DNA of 64,000 nt, taken from NCBI RefSeq assembly GCF_003086355.1, contig NZ_CP031733.1, forward strand, positions 1,364,001-1,428,000, in the 5' to 3' direction. Numbering within the stretch: position 1 is the first letter of the stretch; every line of letters starts with the position of its first letter. This DNA comes from Streptococcus chenjunshii. GTDB lineage: Bacteria; Bacillota; Bacilli; Lactobacillales; Streptococcaceae. Positions 17,687-26,982 of the stretch are shown piece by piece. The translations under genes and the position numbers were made by a program. The notes beneath the pieces are model-generated. The model was not told the DNA's origin. It ran no database searches and was given only the letters and a program-made list of their open reading frames with translations.

Positions 17687-18574
17687 ATGAATACCAAACA
17701 GATGAACTATCTTATCGAGACAGCTAAAACACTTAATTTAAGTCGGGCTGCTGAAAACTTATTTATTTCACAGCCTTCCCTGTCTTATCAGATAAAAATT
17801 ATTGAAGAAGAGGTTGGTTTTTTCATTTTTGAACGCATCGGGAAAAGTATCCGGCTGACACCAGCCGGTCAGCAGCTGATAACATCCCTGCAGCGGATTT
17901 CTGTTGAATGGCAGTTAGCTATAGAGCAGGCTCAGAATATGGGCGAGAAGTACAAGAATTCTATTAAGATTGGTTTTGCTTCCCGTTCAGCTCTTTACCT
18001 ACTCCCCCAAGCGATCAAAATATTCGAGGAAAAACAGCCCACTGTCCAAATCGTTCCTGAAATACAGGCACCGAATGACTCCATTACTGCTTTTATCCAG
18101 AAAGAATTAGATATGATTCTGCTGCCTAAAGATGAAGCTGAAAAGCTGACTGGTATCACCGCCTATCCTCTCTACACCAGCCATATTTATCTGCTTTGCC
18201 AAAACAAAGATCCTTTAGCTGAGAAAAAGCAGGCTACTGCTGAGGATTTAGCTCATCGAACACTCTTGGTAAATGGCGGATCTTCGAAAACATTGCGTCA
18301 GGTACAGCAGCGTGTGATATCTCAGGTCCCGATTAGCTACTACAACAGCCCGACACATGACTTCACCCTGATTCAGGTAGCCAGTGACAAAGCTATCTGC
18401 CTGTCTCCGGGTTATCTTAACGATCATACCGGCGCTTTCGCCTGGATTCCTTTCGACTGCCCTGAGCATTTCGATTTCGTTCTTTGTATCCACCAAGATA
18501 ACCGCTCCCCAGGTATCAAAGTTTTTATTGATATTTTAAAAGACCTTTACGATAAAAGTACGTTGAATCTCTAA
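17687..18574 (+). CDS. LysR-family transcriptional regulator of the adjacent redox operon
   Basis: 295 residues. N-terminal winged helix (about 1-60: LNLSRAAENLFISQPSLSYQI) is followed by a LysR substrate-binding domain from about residue 90. Divergent from the SnoaL/SDR/aldo-keto reductase operon with only 106 bases between start codons and overlapping promoters, so by analogy it should control that operon and itself. The inducer is unknown. AAGGAG precedes the ATG. Confidence 0.9.
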   Translation: MNTKQMNYLIETAKTLNLSRAAENLFISQPSLSYQIKIIEEEVGFFIFERIGKSIRLTPAGQQLITSLQRISVEWQLAIEQAQNMGEKYKNSIKIGFASRSALYLLPQAIKIFEEKQPTVQIVPEIQAPNDSITAFIQKELDMILLPKDEAEKLTGITAYPLYTSHIYLLCQNKDPLAEKKQATAEDLAHRTLLVNGGSSKTLRQVQQRVISQVPISYYNSPTHDFTLIQVASDKAICLSPGYLNDHTGAFAWIPFDCPEHFDFVLCIHQDNRSPGIKVFIDILKDLYDKSTLNL

Positions 18575-18593
18575 AATGAAGAAGAAATGAAGA

Positions 18594-18785
18594 GAGGGGG
18601 ACAGAAATCGGTAAATTGTCATAACATGACGATTTCGATTTTGTTATCCCACCCTCCCATACAGTTTGATTAGGGAGAGCGCTATCCCTTAACAAGGGCT
18701 GAGAACTTCCAATCAGCCACCGAACTCATATGTTAAAAAAAGCAAAACGAGGCGGGGGACAAAAATCCTGCCTCATTTTATTTTA
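18594..18785. repeat. Family B element with terminal hairpin, after the first LysR gene
   Basis: A full copy: GGGGGACAGAAATC, GTCATaacATGAC, GATTTTGTTATCCC, the middle block ending catatgttaaa, then GAGGCGGG-loop-CCTGCCTC with ATTTTATTTT. It starts 20 bases after the LysR stop. The remainder to 19070 contains no supported gene. Confidence 0.75.
18745..18785 (+). terminator. Hairpin terminator within family B copy
   Basis: GAGGCGGG (18749-18756) pairs with CCTGCCTC (18767-18774), followed by ATTTTATTTT. It is the likely terminator for the LysR gene. Confidence 0.65.
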
Positions 18786-19070
18786 TCGGGATATATTTTG
18801 CGATTGGAAGTTCTGATTTGAATGTGTCTTAATTTTTAATTATCAGACATACCTCTTAAACAGTCCTTAATTGCTCACAGCAGTCTTCCAAATCAACTGC
18901 GCGAAGGGGATGGCTGTCCGAACTTAAAACTTAAAGAGTGAAGGAAGCTTATGGCTTGAAGCACTCTCTTTCTTTACCTTAAATTAATTGTTCGTTAAAA
19001 ATCTTCTTGATCGGCTTCCATCTTCCCAATTTTTAGTCACCGCTGTCTTTCTTAAACGATACACAGCAAA

Positions 19071-19892
19071 TTAGATTTCAATGACTTGTTCATCAAGATT
19101 AGGATCGTGATTGGCAAAAGCAGCCTGACACAGTGGGTCCCGTACAGTCTGTCTGACCCACTCAAGTGCTTCTCGGGCTTTTTCTCTATCACTGACTACA
19201 CCTGGTGTCAGGTTTTCTTCCCAATTTTTTGGAGAGTAGCCTGCATCTGAGGTTAGCAAAATATAGCGGCCTGTCTGTGTATTCTTTATAGTTGTAGCAC
19301 AAAGACCATCTGAATGCCCTGGAATCCAAATAAATTCAATACTGCCGTCTCCAAAAAGATCATAAGACATTCCTTGGGGACCTTTCCCGGTTTTAGTCAG
19401 CGTAAAAGTTTGTAAATCAACCCCTTTCCATTCATGATGCAGATATTTGAATCTGTCTTTCTTAGCAGTTTGCCATTCCGGCTCGCTGACTAAAATTTTT
19501 TTAGCCTCTTTGACCAATCTAAGGCCATCAGCATGATCGCAATGTAAATGGCTGAGAACTACAGCGTCAATGTCGCTTGGCGAATACCCCAGTTTAGCAA
19601 GCTGTTCATGAACAGTCTGCCCTTCCGGTAAAACAGCTTTATTTACGAACCATTGAAAAGATAAGTTTCGCAGCTGACGGTGGCGATTGTCTGTATGCCA
19701 GCCAGTGTCAATTAAAACTAAACCTTTTGGATGTTCAATAAGATAGACCGAGACAGGCAGTTCCATACGGTGTTTTTTTCCTCGCAAAAAACCTGTCCAT
19801 GCTATTGGGGAGTCTGTATCTCTGTGATATGGCAATGCTTCATCTACAATGACTGTACCTGTATGCAAGATATGTAATTTAATCGTTTCCAT
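19071..19892 (-). CDS. Metallo-beta-lactamase-fold hydrolase, N-acyl homoserine lactonase-like
   Basis: 273 residues. The metal motif SHLHCDHADG (HxHxDH) follows DAVVLS. An IDTGWH segment near residue 80, a later PGHSDG, and SDAGY complete the dinuclear zinc site, giving the AHL-lactonase-like (AiiA/AttM) branch. Streptococci do not make acyl-homoserine lactones, so the real substrate may be another lactone or ester; quorum quenching is conjecture. The ATG has AAGGAG ahead and lies 14 bases inside the end of the upstream SDR gene, so the two are coupled. Confidence 0.83.
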   Translation of the reverse strand: METIKLHILHTGTVIVDEALPYHRDTDSPIAWTGFLRGKKHRMELPVSVYLIEHPKGLVLIDTGWHTDNRHRQLRNLSFQWFVNKAVLPEGQTVHEQLAKLGYSPSDIDAVVLSHLHCDHADGLRLVKEAKKILVSEPEWQTAKKDRFKYLHHEWKGVDLQTFTLTKTGKGPQGMSYDLFGDGSIEFIWIPGHSDGLCATTIKNTQTGRYILLTSDAGYSPKNWEENLTPGVVSDREKAREALEWVRQTVRDPLCQAAFANHDPNLDEQVIEI

Positions 19893-20688
19893 GTTTATCT
19901 CCTTTTTGATACGGTGATTTCATAATACGCCCAACTGCTCGTGTCGTCAGAGAAGCAGGACTAATTTTGGCTAAAACGGCAAAAAAGCGGTTGCGAAAGC
20001 CAGGAATAGCCACTACACGATCCCTCTTTAATTCTCTATAAGTAAAGTCAGCAATCCGTTCGGCACTGCTATTTTTAAAAGTCGCAAAAAGTTTTTGCGA
20101 ACCGGGTCCAGCATAGGCCTCAAAACCTGTCCTCGTCGGTCCCGGACAAATAGCTTTTACCTGTACCTTTGAATCCTTTAATTCCTCGCTCAGAGCTAAA
20201 CTGAATGACAAAACAAAAGATTTAGTAGCATGGTAAACAGCCATATAAGGCCCCGGCTGAAAAGCCGCTGTTGAACAGATATTGATAAGAAATGTATCTT
20301 GCCCTTGATTTTTCAGCAGAGGTAAAAAAAGACGGCTTATTGCAACTAATGCTGCATTGTTGACAGCAATCATCCGAATTTGTTTATCAAGATCACAGTT
20401 CATAAAATCACTGTGATCACCAAAACCAGCATTGTTAATCACTGTATCCGGAATAAGGCCTTGTTCGTCAATAATACTGTAAATAGCCTGAGCGGCATCT
20501 GCTTGACTCAAGTCCTGAGCAATTGTTATAATGGAACATGTGTAACCTTGTTTTAACTGATTAGCTGTATCTTCCAATTTTGTTGAATCTTTAGCGACAA
20601 GTATTAAGTGAGCGCCTTCTTTAGCAAAACGTTCCGCAAGAGCTTTGCCGATGCCGCTGGAAGCGCCGGTTATTAAAACGGTTTTCAA
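19879..20688 (-). CDS. Short-chain dehydrogenase/reductase with TTG start
   Basis: 269 residues. TGASSGIGKALAERF, NNAGFGD, the active-site Ser region (NICSTAAF) and YHATK are all present. The C-terminal RFFAVLAKISPASLTTRAVGRI is basic and hydrophobic, like SDRs that associate with membranes. No ATG fits the N-terminus; TTG at 20688 follows a strong AAGGAGGT, so TTG is accepted. Substrate unknown. It overlaps the lactonase-like gene and is divergent from a TetR gene 26 bases away. Confidence 0.88.
   Translation of the reverse strand: MKTVLITGASSGIGKALAERFAKEGAHLILVAKDSTKLEDTANQLKQGYTCSIITIAQDLSQADAAQAIYSIIDEQGLIPDTVINNAGFGDHSDFMNCDLDKQIRMIAVNNAALVAISRLFLPLLKNQGQDTFLINICSTAAFQPGPYMAVYHATKSFVLSFSLALSEELKDSKVQVKAICPGPTRTGFEAYAGPGSQKLFATFKNSSAERIADFTYRELKRDRVVAIPGFRNRFFAVLAKISPASLTTRAVGRIMKSPYQKGDKHGND
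20675..20685. promoter_or_regulatory. Possible TetR operator half-sites
   Basis: The 11-base palindrome AAAAC-G-GTTTT lies at the SDR start codon, 30 bases from the TetR start. Short, so only a candidate. Confidence 0.25.
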
Positions 20689-20714
20689 TTTTACCTCCTT
20701 TATAAATAGAAAGC

Positions 20715-21278
20715 ATGATGATGACCCTTAACAGCCATTCTTTACAGCATTTTACTCCCAGCGATACTCAGATGAGCCTTTACCGAGCTTATCTCGATTT
20801 ATGGATAAAAGTTGGCCCAAACAAAATCAGAGTGTCACATCTTTGTCATAAAGCACCAGCAGCACGCTCAACTTTTTATATATATTATGAGACAATTGAT
20901 GACTTAAAAGATGAACTGGAGAATTACATCTTAGCTCTTTTAGTAGATAAAAATCAAAAGGCCTTTGAAAAAGAAATCACATCATCAAAAGACATTGTCT
21001 TTGTTGCGTCTACACTGGCATTTGTGAAAGAACATGAAAAAGTATTCCAAGCATTTGTGCTGTCAGAACCTAATCTGATGTTTATAGAGAAATGGAAATC
21101 AGCCTGCCAAAGGCATTTTCAGCTGCTGCTTAAAAACGATAATAAAGAATTCTTAGATTTTCAGTTAGAGGTACTATCAGCAGCAGTGGTTTCTGCCATC
21201 ACCTACTTTCTCAAACATCCAGACAGCCAAATTGATGAACAAACTATTAATCAGCTTGTTTTCAAACTTCTGGATTAG
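20715..21278 (+). CDS. TetR-family transcriptional regulator
   Basis: 187 residues. Helix-turn-helix near residues 32-58 (IRVSHLCHKAPAARSTFYIYY), then an all-helical ligand domain. Divergent from the SDR-lactonase pair with start codons only 26 bases apart, so it probably represses that pair and itself. The ATG triplet at 20715-20723 leaves the exact start open. No Shine-Dalgarno is visible, and TATAAA sits 10 bases before the ATG, so the mRNA could be leaderless or nearly so. Confidence 0.85.
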   Translation: MMMTLNSHSLQHFTPSDTQMSLYRAYLDLWIKVGPNKIRVSHLCHKAPAARSTFYIYYETIDDLKDELENYILALLVDKNQKAFEKEITSSKDIVFVASTLAFVKEHEKVFQAFVLSEPNLMFIEKWKSACQRHFQLLLKNDNKEFLDFQLEVLSAAVVSAITYFLKHPDSQIDEQTINQLVFKLLD

Positions 21279-21372
21279 TTTCTCACGCTTCCTCTAGATA
21301 GTATACTTCCCCTTAATTATAATGTACAGGACAGTTTTGGAAAAAATGTCTAAACATTTATGAGATTCTACT

Positions 21373-21407
21373 AAAAAACCGCAGACCCTGCAGCCTGCGG
21401 TTTTTAT
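21373..21407. terminator. Terminator of rplJL (bidirectional)
   Basis: AAAACCGCAG and CTGCGGTTTTT pair around a short loop with runs of A and T on both sides. It ends the minus-strand ribosomal operon and the plus-strand TetR gene. Confidence 0.85.
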
Positions 21408-21433
21408 TATTCGTTCAAAAACTTGATACTCTC

Positions 21434-21805
21434 TTATTTAAGAGTAACTGAAGCGCCTGCTTCTTCAAGCTTAGCTTTAAGTTCTTCAGCTTCAGCTGCA
21501 GCAACGCCTTCTTTAAGAACAGACGGTGCGTTGTCAACAAGTCCTTTCGCTTCTTTAAGGCCTTCACCAGTAATTTCACGAACAACTTTGATAACAGCAA
21601 CTTTCTTGTCGCCAGCAGCAGTCAGTTCAACATCAAATGAGTCTTTAGCTGCTGCTTCATCAGCTCCGCCTGCTGCACCTGCTGCAGCAACTGGTGCCGC
21701 TGCAGTTACACCAAATTCTTCTTCGATAGCCTTTACAAGGTCGTTAAGCTCAAGAATTGAAGCTTCTTTAATTTCAGCAATAATGTTTTCAATATTCAAT
21801 GCCAT
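21434..21805 (-). CDS. rplL: Ribosomal protein L7/L12
   Basis: 123 residues. The N-terminal dimerisation helix ([31 protein letters not shown]), an Ala/Gly-rich hinge (about 33-50) and the C-terminal factor-binding domain with [20 protein letters not shown] are all present. It forms the ribosomal stalk with L10. GGAGGAATA precedes the ATG. It lies 73 bases after rplJ and ends at a strong terminator. Confidence 0.98.
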   Translation of the reverse strand: MALNIENIIAEIKEASILELNDLVKAIEEEFGVTAAAPVAAAGAAGGADEAAAKDSFDVELTAAGDKKVAVIKVVREITGEGLKEAKGLVDNAPSVLKEGVAAAEAEELKAKLEEAGASVTLK

Positions 21806-21878
21806 TATTCATTCCTCCAAATATCAGTTTAATTAAACGTTTTTGCAGCTCAAAAGCTGCCAGTTAATGCAAATAGGG

Positions 21879-22379
21879 TTAGGCTGCATCTTCTTTGTTT
21901 TCTGCAACTGCTTTAACAGCATAAGCAACATTGCGCACTGGTGCTTGCAGTACAGAAAGAAGCATAGAAAGCATGCCTTCGCGGTTTGGCAGTTTTGCAA
22001 GTGCTTGAATTTCTTCTTTAGTCGAAATAGCACCTTCAATCGTGCCGCCTTTAATTTCCAAGACTTCAGCATCTTTAGCAAAATCATTGATGATTTTTGC
22101 CGGAGCAATAACATCTTCGTTCGAAAATGCTACTGCAGACGGTCCAACGAAAATATCTTTCAAATCGTCAAGACCTGCTTTTTCAGCTGCACGGCTCAAG
22201 ATAGAGTTTTTTATCACTCTGAATTCAACGCCGCTTTCACGCAGAGAACGACGCAAAACTGTATCTTGTTCAACTGTAAGGCCGCGTGAGTCAACAACAA
22301 CGATACTTGCTGCTGCTTTCATCTTTTCGGCAACCAGTTCAACCTGTTCAGCTTTTTTAGCAATAATAGCTTCACTCAT
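21879..22379 (-). CDS. rplJ: Ribosomal protein L10
   Basis: 166 residues. [23 protein letters not shown] is the expected start; [24 protein letters not shown] and FVGPSAVAF are typical of L10. It anchors L7/L12 to the ribosome and binds its own leader RNA. A longer frame to 22427 runs into the leader and lacks a ribosome binding site, while ATG 22379 has GGAGG 8 bases ahead. Confidence 0.98.
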   Translation of the reverse strand: MSEAIIAKKAEQVELVAEKMKAAASIVVVDSRGLTVEQDTVLRRSLRESGVEFRVIKNSILSRAAEKAGLDDLKDIFVGPSAVAFSNEDVIAPAKIINDFAKDAEVLEIKGGTIEGAISTKEEIQALAKLPNREGMLSMLLSVLQAPVRNVAYAVKAVAENKEDAA

Positions 22380-22399
22380 TCGTTTTACCTCCGTTTTTA

Positions 22400-22530
22400 T
22401 TTTTGGGCTAGGTACAAAAAATCGCACCTAGACCTAGACACGAAAGTACAAATACGTTATTTATTAATGACGTTTTGTGCCTCGGCAGGAATATTACGAG
22501 CACTGCTCCCCTGCTGTCTTAGGTCAGTTT
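22400..22530 (-). ncRNA. L10 leader (autoregulatory 5' UTR of rplJL)
   Basis: On the minus strand: AAGACAGCAGGGG, then CCTGCCGAGGCA, and a late hairpin CTAGGTGCG-T-rich loop-GTACCTAG just before the rplJ ribosome binding site. These are landmarks of the Gram-positive ribosomal L10 leader, where free L10(L12)4 binding causes premature termination. Boundaries are approximate. Confidence 0.8.
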
Positions 22531-22547
22531 TATTCAAAACCTTTACC

Positions 22548-22576
22548 AGTATAGCTTAATATCTGCTATCTGTCAA
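22548..22576 (-). promoter_or_regulatory. Promoter of rplJL
   Basis: TTGACA (22576-22571), 17-base spacer, TATACT (22553-22548), about 170 bases upstream of the rplJ start, as expected with a regulatory leader. Confidence 0.85.
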
Positions 22577-22697
22577 CAGTTTTAAACTGCTCAAACTAAA
22601 GAATTTTTTCTTCCTTTGCATAAACATGTTATAATATTAGAATTTACCTTTTTGTTTATGTTTTTTCTAAAAAAACAATATTTTTGTATTATTTTGT

Positions 22698-22727
22698 ATT
22701 GACCTTTTTTGACCAATGGTGTATTAT
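22698..22727 (+). promoter_or_regulatory. clpL promoter with CtsR operator
   Basis: The 17-base tandem heptamer ATTGACC-TTT-TTTGACC (22698-22714) is, on the other strand, GGTCAAA-AAA-GGTCAAT, a match to the CtsR box RGTCAAA-NAN-RGTCAAA. It covers the -35 TTGACC (22699-22704). The -10 TATTAT is at 22722-22727 after a 17-base spacer. It predicts heat and protein-stress induction by release of CtsR. No CIRCE element was seen. Confidence 0.88.
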
Positions 22728-22877
22728 AGTATTAGAAGGTGATTAAGGAAAACACGAGATATAAAATCCCGTAAGCATGCATATTAAAAGCTTTTAAAAA
22801 GTACATACAGATCATCGCCTTCAAACTCAAAATCATATAATAATATTATTTAAGCATAAAAAAGTGAGGTAACTATT

Positions 22878-24980
22878 ATGGCAAACTATTATAATCGCGA
22901 TCCTTTTGGAAATATGGACGATATCTTCAACCAACTGATGGGGCGCATGGGAGGTTACAATACAGAAAACCGTCGCTATCTCATCAATGGTCGGGAAATT
23001 ACCCCAGAAGAATTTGAACAGTACAGGTCAACTGGTAAGCTTCCGGGAAATCCGGAAAAACAAGAAACAGCGGCTGCGCCTAAAAAAGACGGAATGCTGG
23101 CAAAGCTGGGAACCAATCTGACCGAAGAGGCGCGTCAGTCACACTTAGATCCGGTCATCGGACGTAATAAAGAGATTCAGGAAACTGCAGAAATCCTTTC
23201 CCGACGAACCAAGAACAATCCTGTTCTAGTCGGCGATGCTGGTGTAGGTAAAACAGCTGTTGTAGAAGGATTAGCTCAGGCAATCGTTAACGGCGATGTC
23301 CCTGCTGCTATCAAAAACAAAGAAATTATTTCCATTGATATCTCAGGCTTAGAAGCAGGTACACAGTATCGCGGCAGTTTTGAGGAAAATATCCAAAATT
23401 TAGTTAAGGAAGTTAAAGACGCTGGTAACATCATTTTATTCTTTGATGAAATTCATCAAATCCTCGGTGCTGGAAGTACTGGCGGAGACAGTGGGTCAAA
23501 AGGTCTGGCGGATATTTTGAAACCAGCTTTGTCACGCGGTGATTTAACTGTTATCGGGGCAACGACTCAGGACGAATACCGCAATACAATCATGAAAAAT
23601 GCTGCGCTTGCCCGCCGCTTTAATGAAGTTAAGGTCAACGCACCTTCTGCCCAAGATACTTTTCATATTCTGATGGGAATTCGTACACTTTATGAACAGC
23701 ACCACAATGTCATTTTGCCCGATAAAGTACTTAAGGCCGCTATTGATTACTCTATTCAGTATATTCCGCAACGCAGCCTGCCCGATAAGGCTATTGACCT
23801 CATCGATATGACAGCAGCTCATTTAGCTGCTCAGCATCCTGTCACGGATGTCCAAACACTTGAAGCAGAGATTAAACGGCAAAAAAATCAACAGGAAGAA
23901 GCTGCAGCTCGTGAAGATTATGAAGCTGCACTCGCTGCTAAAACACGTATTGACGACCTGCAAAAGCAAATTGACAATCATACCGAAGGACAGAAAGTCA
24001 CAGCCACCATCAACGATGTTGCACAATCAGTCGAAAGACTGACAGGCATACCTGTCTCAAATATGGGGACCAGTGATATTGAAAGACTGAAAGAAATGGG
24101 CGAACGCCTGCAGGGCAAAGTCATCGGACAAAATGAGGCTGTTGCTGCAGTGGCTCGAGCGATTCGGCGCAATCGTGCCGGCTTTGATGAAGGAAACCGT
24201 CCAATCGGCAGTTTTCTCTTTGTCGGCCCTACTGGAGTGGGGAAAACTGAATTAGCTAAACAGCTGGCTTTAGACATGTTTGGTTCCAAAGAAGCTATTA
24301 TTCGACTAGACATGTCGGAATACTCCGACCGCACAGCTGTTTCTAAACTGATTGGCACTACCGCCGGATATGTTGGATATGATGATAACAGCAATACCCT
24401 TACCGAACGTGTCCGCCGCAATCCTTATGCTATCATTCTGCTTGACGAAATCGAAAAAGCTGATAGTCAGGTTATCACTCTGCTTCTGCAAGTCCTGGAT
24501 GACGGCCGGCTGACTGACGGACAAGGCAATACCGTTGATTTTAAAAACACGGTGATTATTGCAACTTCAAATGCTGGGTTTGGTCACACCCTTCCTGATG
24601 AAGCGGATAGAGAAAAGCAAGACATTATGGATCGAATCGCCCTTTACTTCCGTCCTGAATTTTTAAACCGCTTTAACGGAGTCATTGAATTTTCGCATCT
24701 AAGCAAGGAAGATTTAAAAGAAATCGTTGATTTAATGCTCAGCGAGGTGGAACAGACCATAGCTAAGAAAGGGATTGACTTAGAAGTTACTGAACAGGCT
24801 AAAACTCTTCTCATCGAACTGGGCTATGATGAAGCCATGGGTGCCCGTCCGCTTCGCAGGGTTATTGAACAGGAAATCCGTGACAGAATCACCGACTTCT
24901 ATTTAGACCATCTTGACAGCAAGCACCTGTTAGCAGACTGCAAAGACAGACACATCATTATTTCTGAAAGGAAAGTCTAA
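22878..24980 (+). CDS. clpL: ClpL, Hsp100 ATPase chaperone
   Basis: 700 residues. The N-terminus [15 protein letters not shown] with [19 protein letters not shown] is characteristic of streptococcal/lactococcal ClpL, and the long ClpB/ClpC N domain is absent. Two AAA+ modules: first Walker A GDAGVGKT at 119-126 with Walker B LFFDEIH; second GPTGVGKT near 449 with IILLDEIE. A short coiled-coil segment (about 325-365) separates them. It disaggregates and refolds proteins under heat and is not known to feed ClpP. A CtsR box lies upstream. The leader is about 140 bases; GAGGT precedes the ATG. Confidence 0.95.
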   Translation: MANYYNRDPFGNMDDIFNQLMGRMGGYNTENRRYLINGREITPEEFEQYRSTGKLPGNPEKQETAAAPKKDGMLAKLGTNLTEEARQSHLDPVIGRNKEIQETAEILSRRTKNNPVLVGDAGVGKTAVVEGLAQAIVNGDVPAAIKNKEIISIDISGLEAGTQYRGSFEENIQNLVKEVKDAGNIILFFDEIHQILGAGSTGGDSGSKGLADILKPALSRGDLTVIGATTQDEYRNTIMKNAALARRFNEVKVNAPSAQDTFHILMGIRTLYEQHHNVILPDKVLKAAIDYSIQYIPQRSLPDKAIDLIDMTAAHLAAQHPVTDVQTLEAEIKRQKNQQEEAAAREDYEAALAAKTRIDDLQKQIDNHTEGQKVTATINDVAQSVERLTGIPVSNMGTSDIERLKEMGERLQGKVIGQNEAVAAVARAIRRNRAGFDEGNRPIGSFLFVGPTGVGKTELAKQLALDMFGSKEAIIRLDMSEYSDRTAVSKLIGTTAGYVGYDDNSNTLTERVRRNPYAIILLDEIEKADSQVITLLLQVLDDGRLTDGQGNTVDFKNTVIIATSNAGFGHTLPDEADREKQDIMDRIALYFRPEFLNRFNGVIEFSHLSKEDLKEIVDLMLSEVEQTIAKKGIDLEVTEQAKTLLIELGYDEAMGARPLRRVIEQEIRDRITDFYLDHLDSKHLLADCKDRHIIISERKV

Positions 24981-25008
24981 ATCATCAACAAACCTTGTCA
25001 ATAAAAAA

Positions 25009-25045
25009 GAAGCTGGGACAATCCGTCTCAGCTCTATTTATTTAA
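25009..25045 (+). terminator. Terminator of clpL
   Basis: AGCTGGGAC pairs with GTCTCAGCT (one mismatch), followed by TATTTATTT. It lies about 30 bases after the clpL stop. Confidence 0.7.
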
Positions 25046-25048
25046 TAC

Positions 25049-25290
25049 AACAAGATACAAAGGCCGTTAAGAACGCAAAGAGAAAATAGGGGCCTGACCG
25101 AAGAGTCATTAAAGACTCAAGGGAAGGCTGTCTTTTTCTCACAGCGTTTAGGCCGTGTTCAGTTCATCAATATACAAAGGCCGTATAAAAATCCGTATGA
25201 AAATGACGGTAAGTCCGAAATCTCTGATTTCGCAGACGCACCTCTGCCAAGATGACTAGAAAGCTGCGGGCAGCTGCAAAGAGACAAACT
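25049..25290. repeat. Two family A elements between clpL and the glycosylase gene
   Basis: 25049-25165 is the gaacgc/gagaaaa type with the GAGTCATTAAAGACTC apical hairpin. 25166-25290 starts tatacaaaggccgt and carries the gaaatc-tct-gatttc hairpin of the long type but lacks the right end. Orientation is opposite, relative to the next gene, to that at folP, ltrA, mmuM, the ABC gene and rcrP. Confidence 0.8.
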
Positions 25291-25364
25291 GCTTTCTCAG
25301 CCTTTGATTAATGGTGAAAATTGTGATATGGTAACGGTAATAAAATAAGTAAGCAGGACATTTC

Positions 25365-26015
25365 ATGGATTTAACACTTCACGGTTTATATCAGAAATTG
25401 CTTAATAACATGGGCCCCACACATTGGTGGCCGGCTGACAGCAAACAGCAAATTATTATTGAAGCAATACTTATTCAAAATACTACTGAACGCAATGCTG
25501 AACATGCTTCACAGCTTATTAAGGAAGCCACAGGTTATGATTTTAAAAAAATCAGCGGACTTCCCGCTGAGATATTAGAAAAGCTTATTCGGCCTGCAGG
25601 TTTTATGAAAAACAAAAGCAGAGCTATCCGTACAGTTACACAATGGTATCTCGATCATAACCAAAATTCACAGATAATTGCCAAAGAATACGGTGAGGAT
25701 TTACGCTCTATTCTTCTTAAAATGCACGGTGTCGGGCCAGAGACAGCTGATGTTTTTCTCACCTATATTTTTGACAGACCACAGTTCATTGCTGACAAGT
25801 ATGCCAGAACGCTTTTTGCACAGCTCGGCATTCAGGGGCTGTCAGATTATAACAGCTTAGCAAAATTGCTCTCTGCCCTTCCTGAACCATTTACTTACCA
25901 AGATGCTCAGGAATTTCACGGTTTGATTGATGAATTTGGCAAAAAATATCTCCGGCGGAAAAACTTTGAGCACAGTTTTTTAGCCGGAGACAGATTAATT
26001 CTTCCAGAAGACTGA
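25365..26015 (+). CDS. HhH-GPD DNA glycosylase (endonuclease III-like, without Fe-S cluster)
   Basis: 216 residues. Helix-hairpin-helix MHGVGPETADVFLTY near residues 120-134, followed by IADKYARTLF with the conserved GPD-type aspartate. The catalytic lysine of true endonuclease III (in the HhH, usually GVGRKTA) is replaced by Glu, and the C-terminal four-cysteine iron-sulfur loop is absent. It is therefore a distant monofunctional-type relative; lesion specificity unknown. Tail-to-tail with mmuM, 6 bases apart. The ribosome binding site is weak (AGCAGGA). Confidence 0.8.
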   Translation: MDLTLHGLYQKLLNNMGPTHWWPADSKQQIIIEAILIQNTTERNAEHASQLIKEATGYDFKKISGLPAEILEKLIRPAGFMKNKSRAIRTVTQWYLDHNQNSQIIAKEYGEDLRSILLKMHGVGPETADVFLTYIFDRPQFIADKYARTLFAQLGIQGLSDYNSLAKLLSALPEPFTYQDAQEFHGLIDEFGKKYLRRKNFEHSFLAGDRLILPED

Positions 26016-26021
26016 TGTTTT

Positions 26022-26972
26022 TCATTTCTGGCGGATACCCTGAACCAAGTAAGCAATATCGTCAGGGCTAGTGCGGCAGCAGCCGCCGACAATCTTCGCT
26101 CCCTTCTGCTGCCAGCTGAGAATATTCTCCAGCAGAGTATGCGACTTATCTGGAGAAGCCGTCCAAGTCTGCGTACTGCCATCATAGACTTCGCCGGAAT
26201 TAGGATAAGTGACAAGCGGCTTATCAGTAACCGAGCGGATACGATCGAGCAAACCAGCAAAGACTTTCGGGGCACTGCAGTTAATCCCTAAAGCCAAAAT
26301 TTGCGGACTTTGATTGCACATTTCAGCCAGTTCTTCAATAGCTGTCCCATCAGAAATATGGGCATCATCCTGTGCTGTAAAAGAGATATAGGCTTCAGTT
26401 TCCGGAAACTCAGTTGCTAATAAATTGAGAAGAGCTCGAGCTTCATCAGCATTGGGGATGGTTTCAATTCCCAGCAGGTCACATCCCGCCTCCAGTAAAG
26501 CCTGAATTCGCGGTCTGTGAAACGCTTTATATTCATCCTGGCTTAAATTGTAAGCACCGGTATATTCAGAACCATCAGCCAGATACGCAGCATAGGGCCC
26601 GACGTCTCCGCTTATCAGCGGGTAAGGACGCTGGGCTTTTTCCTCATCTGAAAGTCCCTTCCAAACTTTATCTCTGGCACTTTCGGCCAATGTTACCGTC
26701 AATTTGATGATCTCTAAAGCTTCTCTTTCAGAGAGTCCGGCCTCTTTAAGCCCATAAAGAGTTGCCTGATAGCTTGCGGTCGTGATGATATCTGCACCAG
26801 TTCTTAAATAGATTTCATGAAGATTCTGAATAGCTTCTGGCTTTTCTAGCAGATATTTAGCAGACCAAAGTTTGCCAGTCACATCAAAACCACGCCTTTC
26901 AAGCTCTGTTCCCAAGGCTCCATCCAAGATAAGACAGTCATTAGCAGCCAGCAAATAGTTAAACGATGTCAT
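26022..26972 (-). CDS. mmuM: MmuM, homocysteine S-methyltransferase
   Basis: 316 residues. It transfers methyl from S-methylmethionine (or SAM) to homocysteine, making methionine. ILDGALGTELERRG at the N-terminus, GINCSAP (first Zn Cys) and the C-terminal GGCCRTSP (paired Zn Cys) are the three zinc ligand sites. The frame is open to 27071, but the upstream part is translated repeat. The ATG at 26972 has GGAGG 5 bases ahead, with the repeat starting directly beyond it. It pairs with mmuP across a 520-base repeat array. Confidence 0.94.
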   Translation of the reverse strand: MTSFNYLLAANDCLILDGALGTELERRGFDVTGKLWSAKYLLEKPEAIQNLHEIYLRTGADIITTASYQATLYGLKEAGLSEREALEIIKLTVTLAESARDKVWKGLSDEEKAQRPYPLISGDVGPYAAYLADGSEYTGAYNLSQDEYKAFHRPRIQALLEAGCDLLGIETIPNADEARALLNLLATEFPETEAYISFTAQDDAHISDGTAIEELAEMCNQSPQILALGINCSAPKVFAGLLDRIRSVTDKPLVTYPNSGEVYDGSTQTWTASPDKSHTLLENILSWQQKGAKIVGGCCRTSPDDIAYLVQGIRQK

Positions 26973-26982
26973 GATAACCTCC

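Noticed and set aside
21423-22431. Plus-strand frames over rplL and rplJ (137, 148 and 129 codons)
   Set aside because: Low-complexity antisense of conserved ribosomal genes, without promoter or ribosome binding site.
23978-24421. Antisense frame of 147 codons in clpL
   Set aside because: Composition typical of antisense to a AAA+ module; no support.
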